From Kosmotogaceae bacterium (GTDB taxonomy: Bacteria > Thermotogota > Thermotogae > Petrotogales > Kosmotogaceae), in assembly GCA_003444085.1 (NCBI GenBank), contig DLVL01000031.1:367-18154 (forward strand): a stretch of 17,788 nucleotides of DNA, read 5' to 3'. Numbering within the stretch: the stretch's first letter is position 1; the number at the start of each line of letters is the position of its first letter. Positions 1-7,600 of the stretch are shown in pieces. A program made the translations under genes and the position numbers. The notes beneath the pieces are model-generated. The model was not told where the DNA came from. It saw only the letters and a list, made by a program, of their open reading frames with translations, and made no database searches.

Positions 1-627
1 TGCTGCCCAGAATCTGTTGCCCTGAAGATCATTGAGCTCTTTCCAAGGGACCACGGTGAAACGGATCCCTTCAGGGTTCTAATTTCGACAGTTCTCAGCC
101 AGCGAACACGTGACGAGAATACGGAAGCAGCTTCCAGGAGACTCTTCTCGAAGTACAGCACTCCGGAGCAGCTGGCCAGGCGAAAACCTGCCGAACTCTT
201 CGATCTTCTCAGGCCAGCAGGAATGTACAGGCAGAAGGCTTCACGGATTATCGAGATCTCAAAGATACTCATAAAGGAATATGGGGGTATCGTTCCGTCT
301 TCACTGGATGATCTATTAAGACTCCCAGGAGTGGGCCGAAAGACTGCGAATATCGTTCTTCACGTCTCATTCGGAATGGAAGCAATGGCTGTTGACACCC
401 ATGTTCAACGGATCTCGAACCGCATCGGATGGGTAGACACCAGAAACCCCGATGCAACCGAAACAGAGCTGGTGAAACTGCTTCCTTCCTACTTGCTTGG
501 GCCACTCAATGGTTCCATGGTCGAATTTGGCAGGAGCATCTGTAAGCCAATTAAGCCTCTATGTGCAAGCTGTGAGATCAGAGAGTGTTGTCAGTACTTT
601 GAACTTCTCGTTGCCCATCAGCAGTAA
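1..627 (+). CDS. nth: Endonuclease III (DNA glycosylase/AP lyase), 5' end cut by window
   Basis: Base-excision repair enzyme that removes oxidised pyrimidines and nicks the abasic site. The frame is open from base 1, so the ATG at 223 is an internal methionine and not the start. The visible 208 residues hold the helix-hairpin-helix LPGVGRKTA with catalytic Lys at visible residue 114, the VDTH catalytic Asp at residue 132, and a C-terminal [4Fe-4S] ligand set C-X6-C-X2-C-X5-C starting at residue 181. In E. coli Nth these are Lys120, Asp138 and Cys187, so the constant offset of 6 means only a handful of N-terminal residues are missing. The 3' end overlaps the convergent thiamine permease gene by 50 bp. 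No hairpin terminator is visible after the stop. Assignment is secure. Confidence 0.95.
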   Translation, partial: CCPESVALKIIELFPRDHGETDPFRVLISTVLSQRTRDENTEAASRRLFSKYSTPEQLARRKPAELFDLLRPAGMYRQKASRIIEISKILIKEYGGIVPSSLDDLLRLPGVGRKTANIVLHVSFGMEAMAVDTHVQRISNRIGWVDTRNPDATETELVKLLPSYLLGPLNGSMVEFGRSICKPIKPLCASCEIRECCQYFELLVAHQQ

Positions 628-2188
628 TTTTTGTCACAATGATCATTACCGAGATTACGATAATGAGTACAAGTGCGCTAAGAACTCGTGATTGAAGTAT
701 TTGCCTGCCCGACAACATGCGATAGATCGCAACTGTCACCGTTGGAAGTCTGTCACCACCAAGAATCAGTGAACCAGCGAACTCTCCCATGGAGACAGCG
801 AAAATGACCATTGCTGCTGCTATAAGCGTATTCCTGACTATCGGGAAGATTATGCGCAGCAGTATTTGTCTTGAGCAAGCCCCGTCAACTCTTGCAGCGT
901 CAATTATCTGCAAATCAAGGCTGGAGACATGGGAATAAACAAGGTTCAGTGCCACAGGGAAGGACACCACAATATATAGCATCACCATCAACACAGATGC
1001 GTGAACCTGTCTGTACTGGATAGTGTAACCCAGCGAAAGGATTGCTGGCGTGACGGATATGCAGAGCAATGAAGCGATTCTCATCAGCCTGTTTCCCACC
1101 CGTGCCCTTCTGGAACTCCAGGCAACAGCGAAAGCAATTGCCACACCCAGAATACTTGCAGTAAGGGAAAGCAGTAGTGAGTTAGAGAGTGCCCTTGCAA
1201 CAGTCGTTCCTATCAAAGAGACACTTTCGCCACGAAATAGATCCAGCAATCCGGAGAAGACGAACTGCATCCTTCCCAGATCAAGAATCGAACCAAGAAG
1301 AGCTGCAGCAACCGGCAAAGCTTGAAAAAGAACATAGAATACTATGTAGTAGAAAAGTCTTGAGGATTTTCTGATGTAGCTCCCTTCGTACTCAAAACTT
1401 TCACGCTTCTCCAGAAAGGACATGGTAAGCCCAAATGCAAAGATGAATCCGAACTGAACGCAAGCAAGTGCTACTGCGATTTCGGGTCTTGCAAGAAGTC
1501 TGAGATACATATATATAGCTACTTCCAGCGTTGCATATTGTGAACCCCCGAGTATCAGGACCACAGCAAACGAGGTGAAACAATAGCTGAATATCAGAAT
1601 TGTCGAAGCAATGAGCGCAGGCATTACCAGAGGGAGTTCAACAAACAAGAATGTCTTGAGATAGGAACTCCCGTCAATACGAGCATTCTCAATAACCGAG
1701 GGCGGAACGTTTCTCAGTGCACTGCCCAGTATTCTTATCAGAATTGGTGAGTTGTAAAACACATGACCCATGAGAATTGCACCAAACGTGTAAAGTATCT
1801 GTATCGGACCTATTCCCAGAATATTCAGAAAGGAGTTCACAATTCCATTCCTACCGTACATTACAAGAAAGCCAATAACCATCGATATGCTTGGCATGAA
1901 AAACGGAATGAAAGTTATGTTACTCAGAAAATCGCTGAGAGTTCCCCTGAACCTGCCGTAGTAGTATGCAGCCGGGATGCCAATAACCAAACACAGACCA
2001 GTACTGAGCAACGCCTGGAAAAGCGTGAAACGAAGGATTCTGATTACTGACGGGCTCGTCAGTGCTGCCACAAGAGAGCTCAGTTCCCCGAAAGTGAAGC
2101 TCCCAAAGACAGGCCAGACGATCGCCACGAACAAAAAGGCGAGGGAGGCACCCGCTGTTATCCAGACTAGCTTACCTGTAGATCGCAT
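578..2188 (-). CDS. thiP: Thiamine-type ABC transporter permease, fused two-domain (ThiP-like)
   Basis: Inner-membrane channel of an ABC importer, 536 residues, with about 12 hydrophobic segments in two homologous halves as in ThiP/FbpB permeases. Each half carries the cytoplasmic loop that docks on the ATPase: ENARIDGSSY near residue 164 and DAARVDGACS near residue 428. Substrate is inferred from context: it overlaps the thiamine-binding protein gene by 17 bp and shares its TPP riboswitch. The ATG at 2188 has GGGAG only one base away, so translation probably depends on coupling to the upstream gene. Its last 50 bp overlap the 3' end of nth, and no ThiQ-type ATPase gene follows. Without the context it could equally be read as an iron- or putrescine-type permease. 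Confidence 0.88.
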   Translation of the reverse strand: MRSTGKLVWITAGASLAFLFVAIVWPVFGSFTFGELSSLVAALTSPSVIRILRFTLFQALLSTGLCLVIGIPAAYYYGRFRGTLSDFLSNITFIPFFMPSISMVIGFLVMYGRNGIVNSFLNILGIGPIQILYTFGAILMGHVFYNSPILIRILGSALRNVPPSVIENARIDGSSYLKTFLFVELPLVMPALIASTILIFSYCFTSFAVVLILGGSQYATLEVAIYMYLRLLARPEIAVALACVQFGFIFAFGLTMSFLEKRESFEYEGSYIRKSSRLFYYIVFYVLFQALPVAAALLGSILDLGRMQFVFSGLLDLFRGESVSLIGTTVARALSNSLLLSLTASILGVAIAFAVAWSSRRARVGNRLMRIASLLCISVTPAILSLGYTIQYRQVHASVLMVMLYIVVSFPVALNLVYSHVSSLDLQIIDAARVDGACSRQILLRIIFPIVRNTLIAAAMVIFAVSMGEFAGSLILGGDRLPTVTVAIYRMLSGRQILQSRVLSALVLIIVISVMIIVTKITADGQREVQSTDNTL

Positions 2189-3149
2189 TCTCCCAACGTC
2201 TCAGTAACTCTTCAAGATCAAGGTCCTCTTCAACGGAAAGAATGCGCTCCGGTCTGACCGCATAATCAAAGCATTCGGGCAACTGGACATCTGTCACGGG
2301 AAACATCCACTGAGTCAAGGGAATAGCCTCCTGAACTGCTGGAGAAAGAAGGAAGTTGAGAAACTTCATTGCAGTTTCCCTGTTCTGACTCCATGTCACG
2401 ATACCAGCCCCCTCGGTCTGAACGTATCCCATCTTTCCAGGAATCACAGCAAGCTGATCAAGTACACCGTAGTTATGGAAAGAATACGCACCATGTGTCG
2501 CGTAACTGACCATTATCGGTGCTTCACCAGCCTCGAACTTCTCGAATGCATCACTCCAGCCTAGTGTTATCGTAAGAATCGACTCTGTTAACTGTGCCCA
2601 GAAATCTTCCAGTTCATCTTTGTAGAGGAGGTACGTCCAGACAAGGAAGGAAAGACCTGTGCTTGAAGTCCTCGGATCCTGGACTATTATGCTACGTCTG
2701 AATCGCGGATCGAGAAGATCATCGAACGATGAAAGCTCGAGTTCGCCCAATTCTGTAGAATCATAGATCAAGGCGATTCCCCCAAAATCATATGGCACGA
2801 GCCTCCACTCGGGATCAAAGACGAGCTGCTCATCGATGATGTTGTCGGCATTGTCGGGTCGATAAGAGATAAACAGGTCATGCTCGAATGCTCTACTTGC
2901 AAGAAGGTCATCTATTCCTATGACGACATCAACTTCCAGCCTCTCCTTTTCGGCAATGAGCCTTGACAGCAATGTGCCTGCGTCCCCAACAGCACGCACT
3001 TCTACCTTTACTCCTGTCTCCTTCTCGAAAATCGGAAATGTTTGTCTGGCAAGTGGCAGCAGACTGTCATAAGTGTAAACAACAAGTCTTTCGGAAAACA
3101 CTACAGCAACCATGACAACTGCGATGGTAATTAACATCAACTTTCTCAA
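2172..3149 (-). CDS. thiB: Thiamine-binding periplasmic protein of an ABC transporter
   Basis: Extracytoplasmic solute-binding protein that delivers thiamine (or TMP/TPP) to the permease. The start is taken as TTG at 3149, because a GGAGG lies 8 bases upstream (3158-3162). An in-frame ATG at 3164 overlaps that ribosome site and is unlikely to be used. The TTG start gives a clean signal peptide of about 19 residues (MRKLMLITIAVVMVAVVFS) without a lipobox cysteine, so the protein is predicted to be soluble or loosely attached rather than a lipoprotein. ThiB-like motifs follow: VVYTYDS right after the signal, DVVIGIDDLL, PYDFGGIALIYDS, QDPRTSSTGLSFLVW and WSDAFEKFEAGEAPIMVSYAT. Length (about 325 residues) fits the family. 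The TPP riboswitch upstream supports the substrate. Confidence 0.92.
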   Translation of the reverse strand: MRKLMLITIAVVMVAVVFSERLVVYTYDSLLPLARQTFPIFEKETGVKVEVRAVGDAGTLLSRLIAEKERLEVDVVIGIDDLLASRAFEHDLFISYRPDNADNIIDEQLVFDPEWRLVPYDFGGIALIYDSTELGELELSSFDDLLDPRFRRSIIVQDPRTSSTGLSFLVWTYLLYKDELEDFWAQLTESILTITLGWSDAFEKFEAGEAPIMVSYATHGAYSFHNYGVLDQLAVIPGKMGYVQTEGAGIVTWSQNRETAMKFLNFLLSPAVQEAIPLTQWMFPVTDVQLPECFDYAVRPERILSVEEDLDLEELLRRWENAIYR

Positions 3150-3154
3150 AGACA

Positions 3155-3162
3155 CCACCTCC
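3155..3162 (-). promoter_or_regulatory. Ribosome binding site deciding the thiB TTG start
   Basis: GGAGGTGG on the - strand, with GGAGG ending 8 bases before TTG at 3149. It directly follows the T-run of the riboswitch terminator, so it is transcribed only when termination fails. Confidence 0.75.
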
Positions 3163-3172
3163 ATTAAAAATT

Positions 3173-3194
3173 AAAAAAACCGCCGAGAGGCGGT
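3173..3194 (-). terminator. Intrinsic terminator of the TPP riboswitch expression platform
   Basis: Six-bp stem ACCGCC (3194-3189) / GGCGGT (3184-3179), loop TCTC, followed by seven T residues (3179-3173). It sits between the TPP aptamer and the thiB ribosome site. The 5' arm and loop (GCCTCTC, 3191-3185) can instead pair with GGGAGGC (3211-3205), which contains the 3' strand of aptamer helix P1. This gives a plausible antiterminator when TPP is absent. Expected logic is termination when TPP is bound. Confidence 0.88.
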
Positions 3195-3203
3195 CATTAT
3201 CTG

Positions 3204-3285
3204 TGCCTCCCTACGCCAGTATTATCCGGATCAGGTAAACAGGGTCTGCGCCTAGCGCACTCTCAGCCGTTCGGCTCCCCCGGCA
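3204..3285 (-). ncRNA. TPP riboswitch aptamer (THI element)
   Basis: On the - strand the conserved TPP-aptamer blocks appear in order: GGGGAGCC, GGCTGAGAG, GACCCT, ACCTGATCCGGATAATAC and TGGCGTAGGGA. P1 is TGCC (3285-3282) with GGCA (3207-3204). An optional P3a-type hairpin TGCGC-TAG-GCGCA lies between the CTGAGA and ACCTGAT blocks. The P5 stem is CCGG/CTGG with one G-U pair. With the promoter at 3291-3319 the transcript would begin almost exactly at P1. It controls the thiamine-binding protein and permease genes downstream. Confidence 0.97.
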
Positions 3286-3290
3286 ATTGG

Positions 3291-3319
3291 ATTATACCAC
3301 CGTTAGATCGGTGCTACAA
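3291..3319 (-). promoter_or_regulatory. Sigma-70-type promoter of the thiamine transport operon
   Basis: Consensus -10 TATAAT at 3296-3291 and -35 TTGTAG at 3319-3314 with a 17-bp spacer. The predicted start of transcription, near 3284, coincides with the first pairs of the TPP aptamer. It overlaps the putative cinA promoter on the other strand. Confidence 0.72.
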
Positions 3320-3320
3320 T
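3292..3320 (+). promoter_or_regulatory. Possible promoter of the cinA-mfd-mnmE operon
   Basis: TACAAT at 3315-3320 with a weak -35 TTATAC at 3292-3297, spacer 17 bp. Both boxes share bases with the divergent thiamine promoter. The leader would be only about 12 nt, with the GGAGG at its very 5' end. An alternative -10, TATACC at 3293-3298 with TTCGGC 17 bp upstream, would give a leader of about 30 nt. Neither is strong. Confidence 0.35.
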
Positions 3321-3338
3321 TGTCCTGGAGGTGTGCGT

Positions 3339-4565
3339 TTGAAAGCGGGAATTATCTTGACAGGCGATGAGATACTCGAAGGCTTTGTACAGGAACAAAA
3401 TCTCTCTGTGATTTCCACAGAACTGTCCGCTATCGGTTATGAAGTCATGGAGGTTTCCATTGTCAGAGATGACGTTGAACAGATAGTTTCCACAATCAAA
3501 AGGATGTGCCATTTTTGCAGTCTCGTGGTTCTCTCAGGCGGGCTTGGACCTACATTTGATGATGTAACCCTGGAAGCCCTCAGCAAAGCGGTAAGCAAGC
3601 CTCTTCAGGTAGACGAACAGTACCTTGAGCAACTGAAAGAAAGGTTCTCAAAAAGGTATGGTAGAGTTTTTCCTCAAGACCTGACCCGACAGGCGCTTGT
3701 ACTCCAGGACTCCATACCTGTTGAAAACCCTTCAGGTTCAGCGCGCGGTCTCTACTACCAGAGTGACAACGGTAACGACTTTCTGGTGATGCCGGGCCCA
3801 CCAGGTGAGTTAAAGGATGTCTTGAATAATGCTATCAAGATCATCAGAAGACCAGCATTGCGTGTCGTTTCGAGAAGCCTCGGATTTGTCGGTATTACTG
3901 AAGCAGAGATGAATCCTTTTCTTGAGAGCCTGAGACGTCGTTACCCTGAAGTCAGAATGGTCACACGTGCAGACTATGCCATTGGACCAACTCTGTATCT
4001 TACTACCAGCAACAGTTACGAAAAGGATTTGCGGAAGATTATCCAGGAAATCAGGGCACGCTTCGGGGAGTTCGTCTTTACCACGATAGGGGAAAGCTTT
4101 CTTGGACTGCTGGTAGACAGACTGCGTGGTCGTTCACTGAGCCTTTCGGTGGCAGAGTCCTGTACAGGCGGAGTCTTGTCTTCCGCAATCGTTTCGGTTC
4201 CTGGCGTTTCGGATGTTTATCTTGGCGGTGTCGTTGCCTATAGCAACACGTCCAAGCTATCTGTCCTTGGAATTCCGAAGGATATACTCAATAGTGATGG
4301 TGCTGTTAGTGAGAAATGTGCAGCAATGATGGCCGAAAGAGTTGCAAGACTGTTTGTTTCTGATATCGGCCTTGCCGTTACAGGAATTGCTGGCCCGTCG
4401 GGCGGAACAATGAAGAAACCCGTAGGTCTTGTATACAGTGCCATATATACCGCTACCTATTCAGATGTGTACAGAACTGAGTATTCAGGCACACGCCAAA
4501 CGATAATGCATAAGGCCTCATATGACCTTCTGAAAAACCTCTGGAGGATTCTTCAAAAGATATGA
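3339..4565 (+). CDS. cinA: CinA family protein: MoCF-like domain plus nicotinamide-nucleotide amidase domain
   Basis: Pyridine-nucleotide repair/salvage enzyme. The family's N-terminal MoCF-like (COG1058) domain acts as an ADP-ribose pyrophosphatase in several bacteria, and the C-terminal PncC domain deamidates NMN. TTG at 3339 is preferred because GGAGG (3327-3331) lies 7 bases upstream and it yields the family's usual N-terminus MKAGIILTGDEILEG. A GTG two codons earlier lies too close to the ribosome site. The N-terminal domain shows SGGLGPTFDDVT and MPGPPGE. The C-terminal domain shows AESCTGGVLSSAI, GGVVAYSN, GAVSEKCA and VTGIAGPSGGT. At 408 residues it is full length. Its TGA overlaps the mfd ATG (ATGA at 4562-4565). 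Confidence 0.93.
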   Translation: MKAGIILTGDEILEGFVQEQNLSVISTELSAIGYEVMEVSIVRDDVEQIVSTIKRMCHFCSLVVLSGGLGPTFDDVTLEALSKAVSKPLQVDEQYLEQLKERFSKRYGRVFPQDLTRQALVLQDSIPVENPSGSARGLYYQSDNGNDFLVMPGPPGELKDVLNNAIKIIRRPALRVVSRSLGFVGITEAEMNPFLESLRRRYPEVRMVTRADYAIGPTLYLTTSNSYEKDLRKIIQEIRARFGEFVFTTIGESFLGLLVDRLRGRSLSLSVAESCTGGVLSSAIVSVPGVSDVYLGGVVAYSNTSKLSVLGIPKDILNSDGAVSEKCAAMMAERVARLFVSDIGLAVTGIAGPSGGTMKKPVGLVYSAIYTATYSDVYRTEYSGTRQTIMHKASYDLLKNLWRILQKI

Positions 4566-7500
4566 CAGTAGTATACTTGACTAAGCATCCTATAGACTGG
4601 CTCATCGAAAGATTTGAAGAAGAGAAGGACGAAAGTGCTCTTAACGTTGCAATATTGCCCTCGGAAAGAATACTACAAAAGATTGTAGACACTATTGGTC
4701 ATAGACCCGGCCTTTCATATTACTTTTCACACGACGTGTTCCCTTTTGAAGAGGTAAGGCTCTCAAAAGGAATAAGAAACTCAAGGATGACTTCACTTGC
4801 TGGTCTCTATTTTGAGAAGAGCAACTGGGTTATGACAACGCTTCATGGGTTGCTCAGAAAGACTATTCCACCGCATGTCTTTGAGAAGCGAGTCGTTTAC
4901 CTCGAGAAGAACCAGGAAACTATATTGGATTCAGCACTTCTACATCGAATGGGGTATGAACGAGTCTTCACCGTTAGAGAACATGGGGAGTACTCAGTCA
5001 AGGGAGATATTATTGACGTCTTTCCACCGGATTCTAACCATCCATTCAGAATAGAGTTGTTCGATGACACTATCGAGAGAATACGTTCATTTGACCAGAA
5101 CACACAGAAGAGCATATCAGGACACCAAAGAATCGCCATCACAGTTGCTGCGGAGTGTTCGCGTTTTGAAGAAGACCAGAAACTGGCTAGAGAAAGGATC
5201 CTCAGAGCCGAGAGAACTCTTGGTGTTGTGGACGCTGAAGCCAGTGATCAGCTGGATGGGCTGGAAACTGTCGCGGGTATCTATTACGAGAAACAGTCGT
5301 GTCTTCTTGACTACACACATAGCAAGACCAATTTCTCTCTTGTGAACCCTGATGAGGCGTTTGAAGAAACCGCAAGACGAGAGAGAGAGACACTCGAGCT
5401 TCTTGCCGAAAAACCGGTCAGAAAATTCCTTTACACTCGTTACGGAGCGCTTTCACCAGAGATCATTCAGAAGCTTCCGCGCATGTCAGTTGTGAGTCTG
5501 TCTGAACCAGTCACTGTAGCATTTGATGAAACCAGGAACGTTGAATCTGTCGAGAAGCGCATTGTTCATAAGAGAGATGACACAATTCAAAGAACCCCTT
5601 TGATTGATTGGACTGAGCTTGAGCCTGACGATTTCGTTGTGCACAGGGAATTCGGAGTAGGCAGATATCTGGGTGCGAGAACAATAACAAACCCTTTGGG
5701 AACAAAAGAGTATCTCGCCATAGAGTATGCTGATGGCGGCAAGATATATGTTCCCGTGGAAAGAGTGGACCGTGTGCACAAATACGTTGGCCCTTCGGAA
5801 ACAGTGACTCTCAGTTCACTGAAGGGAAACCAGTGGCGCAGAGTGAAGAAGAAGGTCCAGGAGGATATTCGAAACAGGGTGAAAGAACTCGCCATTCTCT
5901 ACGGTAACCGCGAGAAAATGACGGGATTAAGCCTTACTGGAGACCCTGAACTCGAAGAAGCCTTTGTGAAGACTTTTCCTTATGTGGAGACCGAGGATCA
6001 GAACCACGCGATTGAAGATGTTCTATCAGACCTGGCTTCACAGAAACCAATGGACAGGCTTGTGGCTGGAGACTCGGGTTACGGAAAAACTGAAGTAGCT
6101 TTAAGAGCGATATTCAGGGCAGTCACGTCTGGGAAACAGGTGGCAGTACTCGTTCCTACTGTCGTCCTCGCTCGACAACACTACAGGACCTTCAAGAAGA
6201 GGCTTTCACCGTTCGGGATATCTCTGGATATTCTCGATCGATACAGAACACCGAAAGAGAAGACAGAGATATGGAAGAAGATCTCATCAGGTTCTGTGGA
6301 TGTAATTGTCGGAACACACGGATTACTCTCCGAAAGAGTTAAATTCGCAGATCTGGGGCTTGTGGTAATCGATGAAGAACAGCTCTTTGGGGTCTCGCAG
6401 AAAGATCATTTCAAGAAGATCCGTCTACAGGTCAATGTTCTATCAATGAGCGCTACACCGATTCCAAGAACTCTATATATGGCCTTGTCCGGACTCAGAG
6501 AGTTTTCCGTTATTTCAACACCACCGCTTGGAAGAAGTATGCCAGAGACTTATGTGACGGAGCATAACGATCGACTCGTTAGAACCGCCATTCTTAGGGA
6601 AGTAAATCGTGGCGGGCAGGTTATCTACGTAAGAAACCGCGTAAGAGAGCTCTCTGACCTTGAACAAGAGCTGAAAGAAATCGCACCTGAAATAAGGATT
6701 GGAGTAGCTCATGGTCAGATGAACAAACGCACTTTCGAGAAGAACGTCAACGCTTTCTATGCGGGGGAGCTTGATTTGCTATTGTGTTCCTCGATTATTG
6801 AGAGCGGGGTCGATATTCCTAATGCAAACACCCTTATCGTGGATGACGCCTATAGATACGGCCTCTCTCAGCTCTATCAGCTGAGAGGCCGGGTGGGTAG
6901 AAGCAATAGAAGAGCCTTCGCGTATTTCTTGAAGAGAAATGACCGGCTGTCTCCAGAAGCACGAGCACGCCTGAAAGCTCTGAAGGACCTTTCTGGTTCA
7001 GGAGGAGGTCTGAAGCTCGCCATGAGAGACATGGAGATCAGGGGATTCGGGACTCTTCTTGGCGATGAACAGCACGGCAATATCACTTCGGTAGGCTTGT
7101 ATATGTATCGTCAAATGGTTGATCGAGCTATTGCTGAAGTCTCAGGAAAACAGATCGTTGAAGAATCGAACCGTTTAGTCGATACTGAGCTCAGGAACCT
7201 TCCACTTGATATTGTCATCCCGGAAGAATACGTTCGGGATTCTATTGAACGCCTCAAGATATACCGGAGAATCGCTCTTGCCACTTCGCACGATCTGCTC
7301 ACTGATATTCGCGAGGAAATGAGGGACCGGTTCGGAGAACTCCCTACACAAGCGACTTCTCTGTTCGAGTTTGCTTCCCTCAGACTCAACGCATACACGA
7401 TGGGTATAAAGACAGTAGAATTTGATGCTGTCACTGAATCTATTAAGATCTCATACTCAAGAGACTTGCCCAAAGAGCTGTTGAAGCAGTACGCCCATAT

Positions 7501-7600
7501 AATCAACGCAAGAAACAACACTGTTATGATCCATGGCATAAAGCATTCGGACGTTATACCTACACTAAGAAAGATCACAGAGTGGACTGATACTCAATGA
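4562..7600 (+). CDS. mfd: Transcription-repair coupling factor (Mfd), short form
   Basis: SF2 DNA translocase that removes RNA polymerase stalled at lesions and recruits UvrA. Domains in order: a UvrB-like N-terminal module (EYSVKGDIIDVFPP and IELFDDTIERIRSFD, about residues 141-180); a CarD-like RNA-polymerase interaction domain starting near residue 355 (FVVHREFGVGRYLG, GGKIYVPVERVDRV); Walker A GDSGYGKTE near residue 503; a DEEQ box near 603; SATPIPRTLYMALSG; the RGRVGRSNR helicase motif VI; and the C-terminal TRCF domain (DIVIPEEYVRDSIERLKIYRRIA). It is 1012 residues against about 1150 in E. coli. The shortage lies ahead of the polymerase-interaction domain, suggesting loss or shrinkage of the non-conserved domain 2. 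Translation overlaps cinA and mnmE by 4 bp each. Confidence 0.96.
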   Translation: MTVVYLTKHPIDWLIERFEEEKDESALNVAILPSERILQKIVDTIGHRPGLSYYFSHDVFPFEEVRLSKGIRNSRMTSLAGLYFEKSNWVMTTLHGLLRKTIPPHVFEKRVVYLEKNQETILDSALLHRMGYERVFTVREHGEYSVKGDIIDVFPPDSNHPFRIELFDDTIERIRSFDQNTQKSISGHQRIAITVAAECSRFEEDQKLARERILRAERTLGVVDAEASDQLDGLETVAGIYYEKQSCLLDYTHSKTNFSLVNPDEAFEETARRERETLELLAEKPVRKFLYTRYGALSPEIIQKLPRMSVVSLSEPVTVAFDETRNVESVEKRIVHKRDDTIQRTPLIDWTELEPDDFVVHREFGVGRYLGARTITNPLGTKEYLAIEYADGGKIYVPVERVDRVHKYVGPSETVTLSSLKGNQWRRVKKKVQEDIRNRVKELAILYGNREKMTGLSLTGDPELEEAFVKTFPYVETEDQNHAIEDVLSDLASQKPMDRLVAGDSGYGKTEVALRAIFRAVTSGKQVAVLVPTVVLARQHYRTFKKRLSPFGISLDILDRYRTPKEKTEIWKKISSGSVDVIVGTHGLLSERVKFADLGLVVIDEEQLFGVSQKDHFKKIRLQVNVLSMSATPIPRTLYMALSGLREFSVISTPPLGRSMPETYVTEHNDRLVRTAILREVNRGGQVIYVRNRVRELSDLEQELKEIAPEIRIGVAHGQMNKRTFEKNVNAFYAGELDLLLCSSIIESGVDIPNANTLIVDDAYRYGLSQLYQLRGRVGRSNRRAFAYFLKRNDRLSPEARARLKALKDLSGSGGGLKLAMRDMEIRGFGTLLGDEQHGNITSVGLYMYRQMVDRAIAEVSGKQIVEESNRLVDTELRNLPLDIVIPEEYVRDSIERLKIYRRIALATSHDLLTDIREEMRDRFGELPTQATSLFEFASLRLNAYTMGIKTVEFDAVTESIKISYSRDLPKELLKQYAHIINARNNTVMIHGIKHSDVIPTLRKITEWTDTQ

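Noticed and set aside
223..627. Endonuclease III as a 134-residue protein starting at ATG 223
   Set aside because: The frame is open to base 1 and the upstream codons encode the normal N-terminal region of Nth, so the methionine is internal.
645..654. AATGATCATT-type palindrome after nth as a terminator
   Set aside because: The short AT-rich palindrome would be unstable as RNA and has no T-run. It also lies within permease coding sequence.
3150..3164. ATG at 3164 as the start of the thiamine-binding protein
   Set aside because: The ATG overlaps the GGAGG ribosome site and has no site of its own. TTG at 3149 is correctly spaced and begins a clean signal peptide.
7111..7578. 155-codon open frame antisense to mfd
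   Set aside because: It lies fully within the conserved C-terminal Mfd coding region, is low-complexity (Ser/Arg/Ile rich) and has no recognisable motif.
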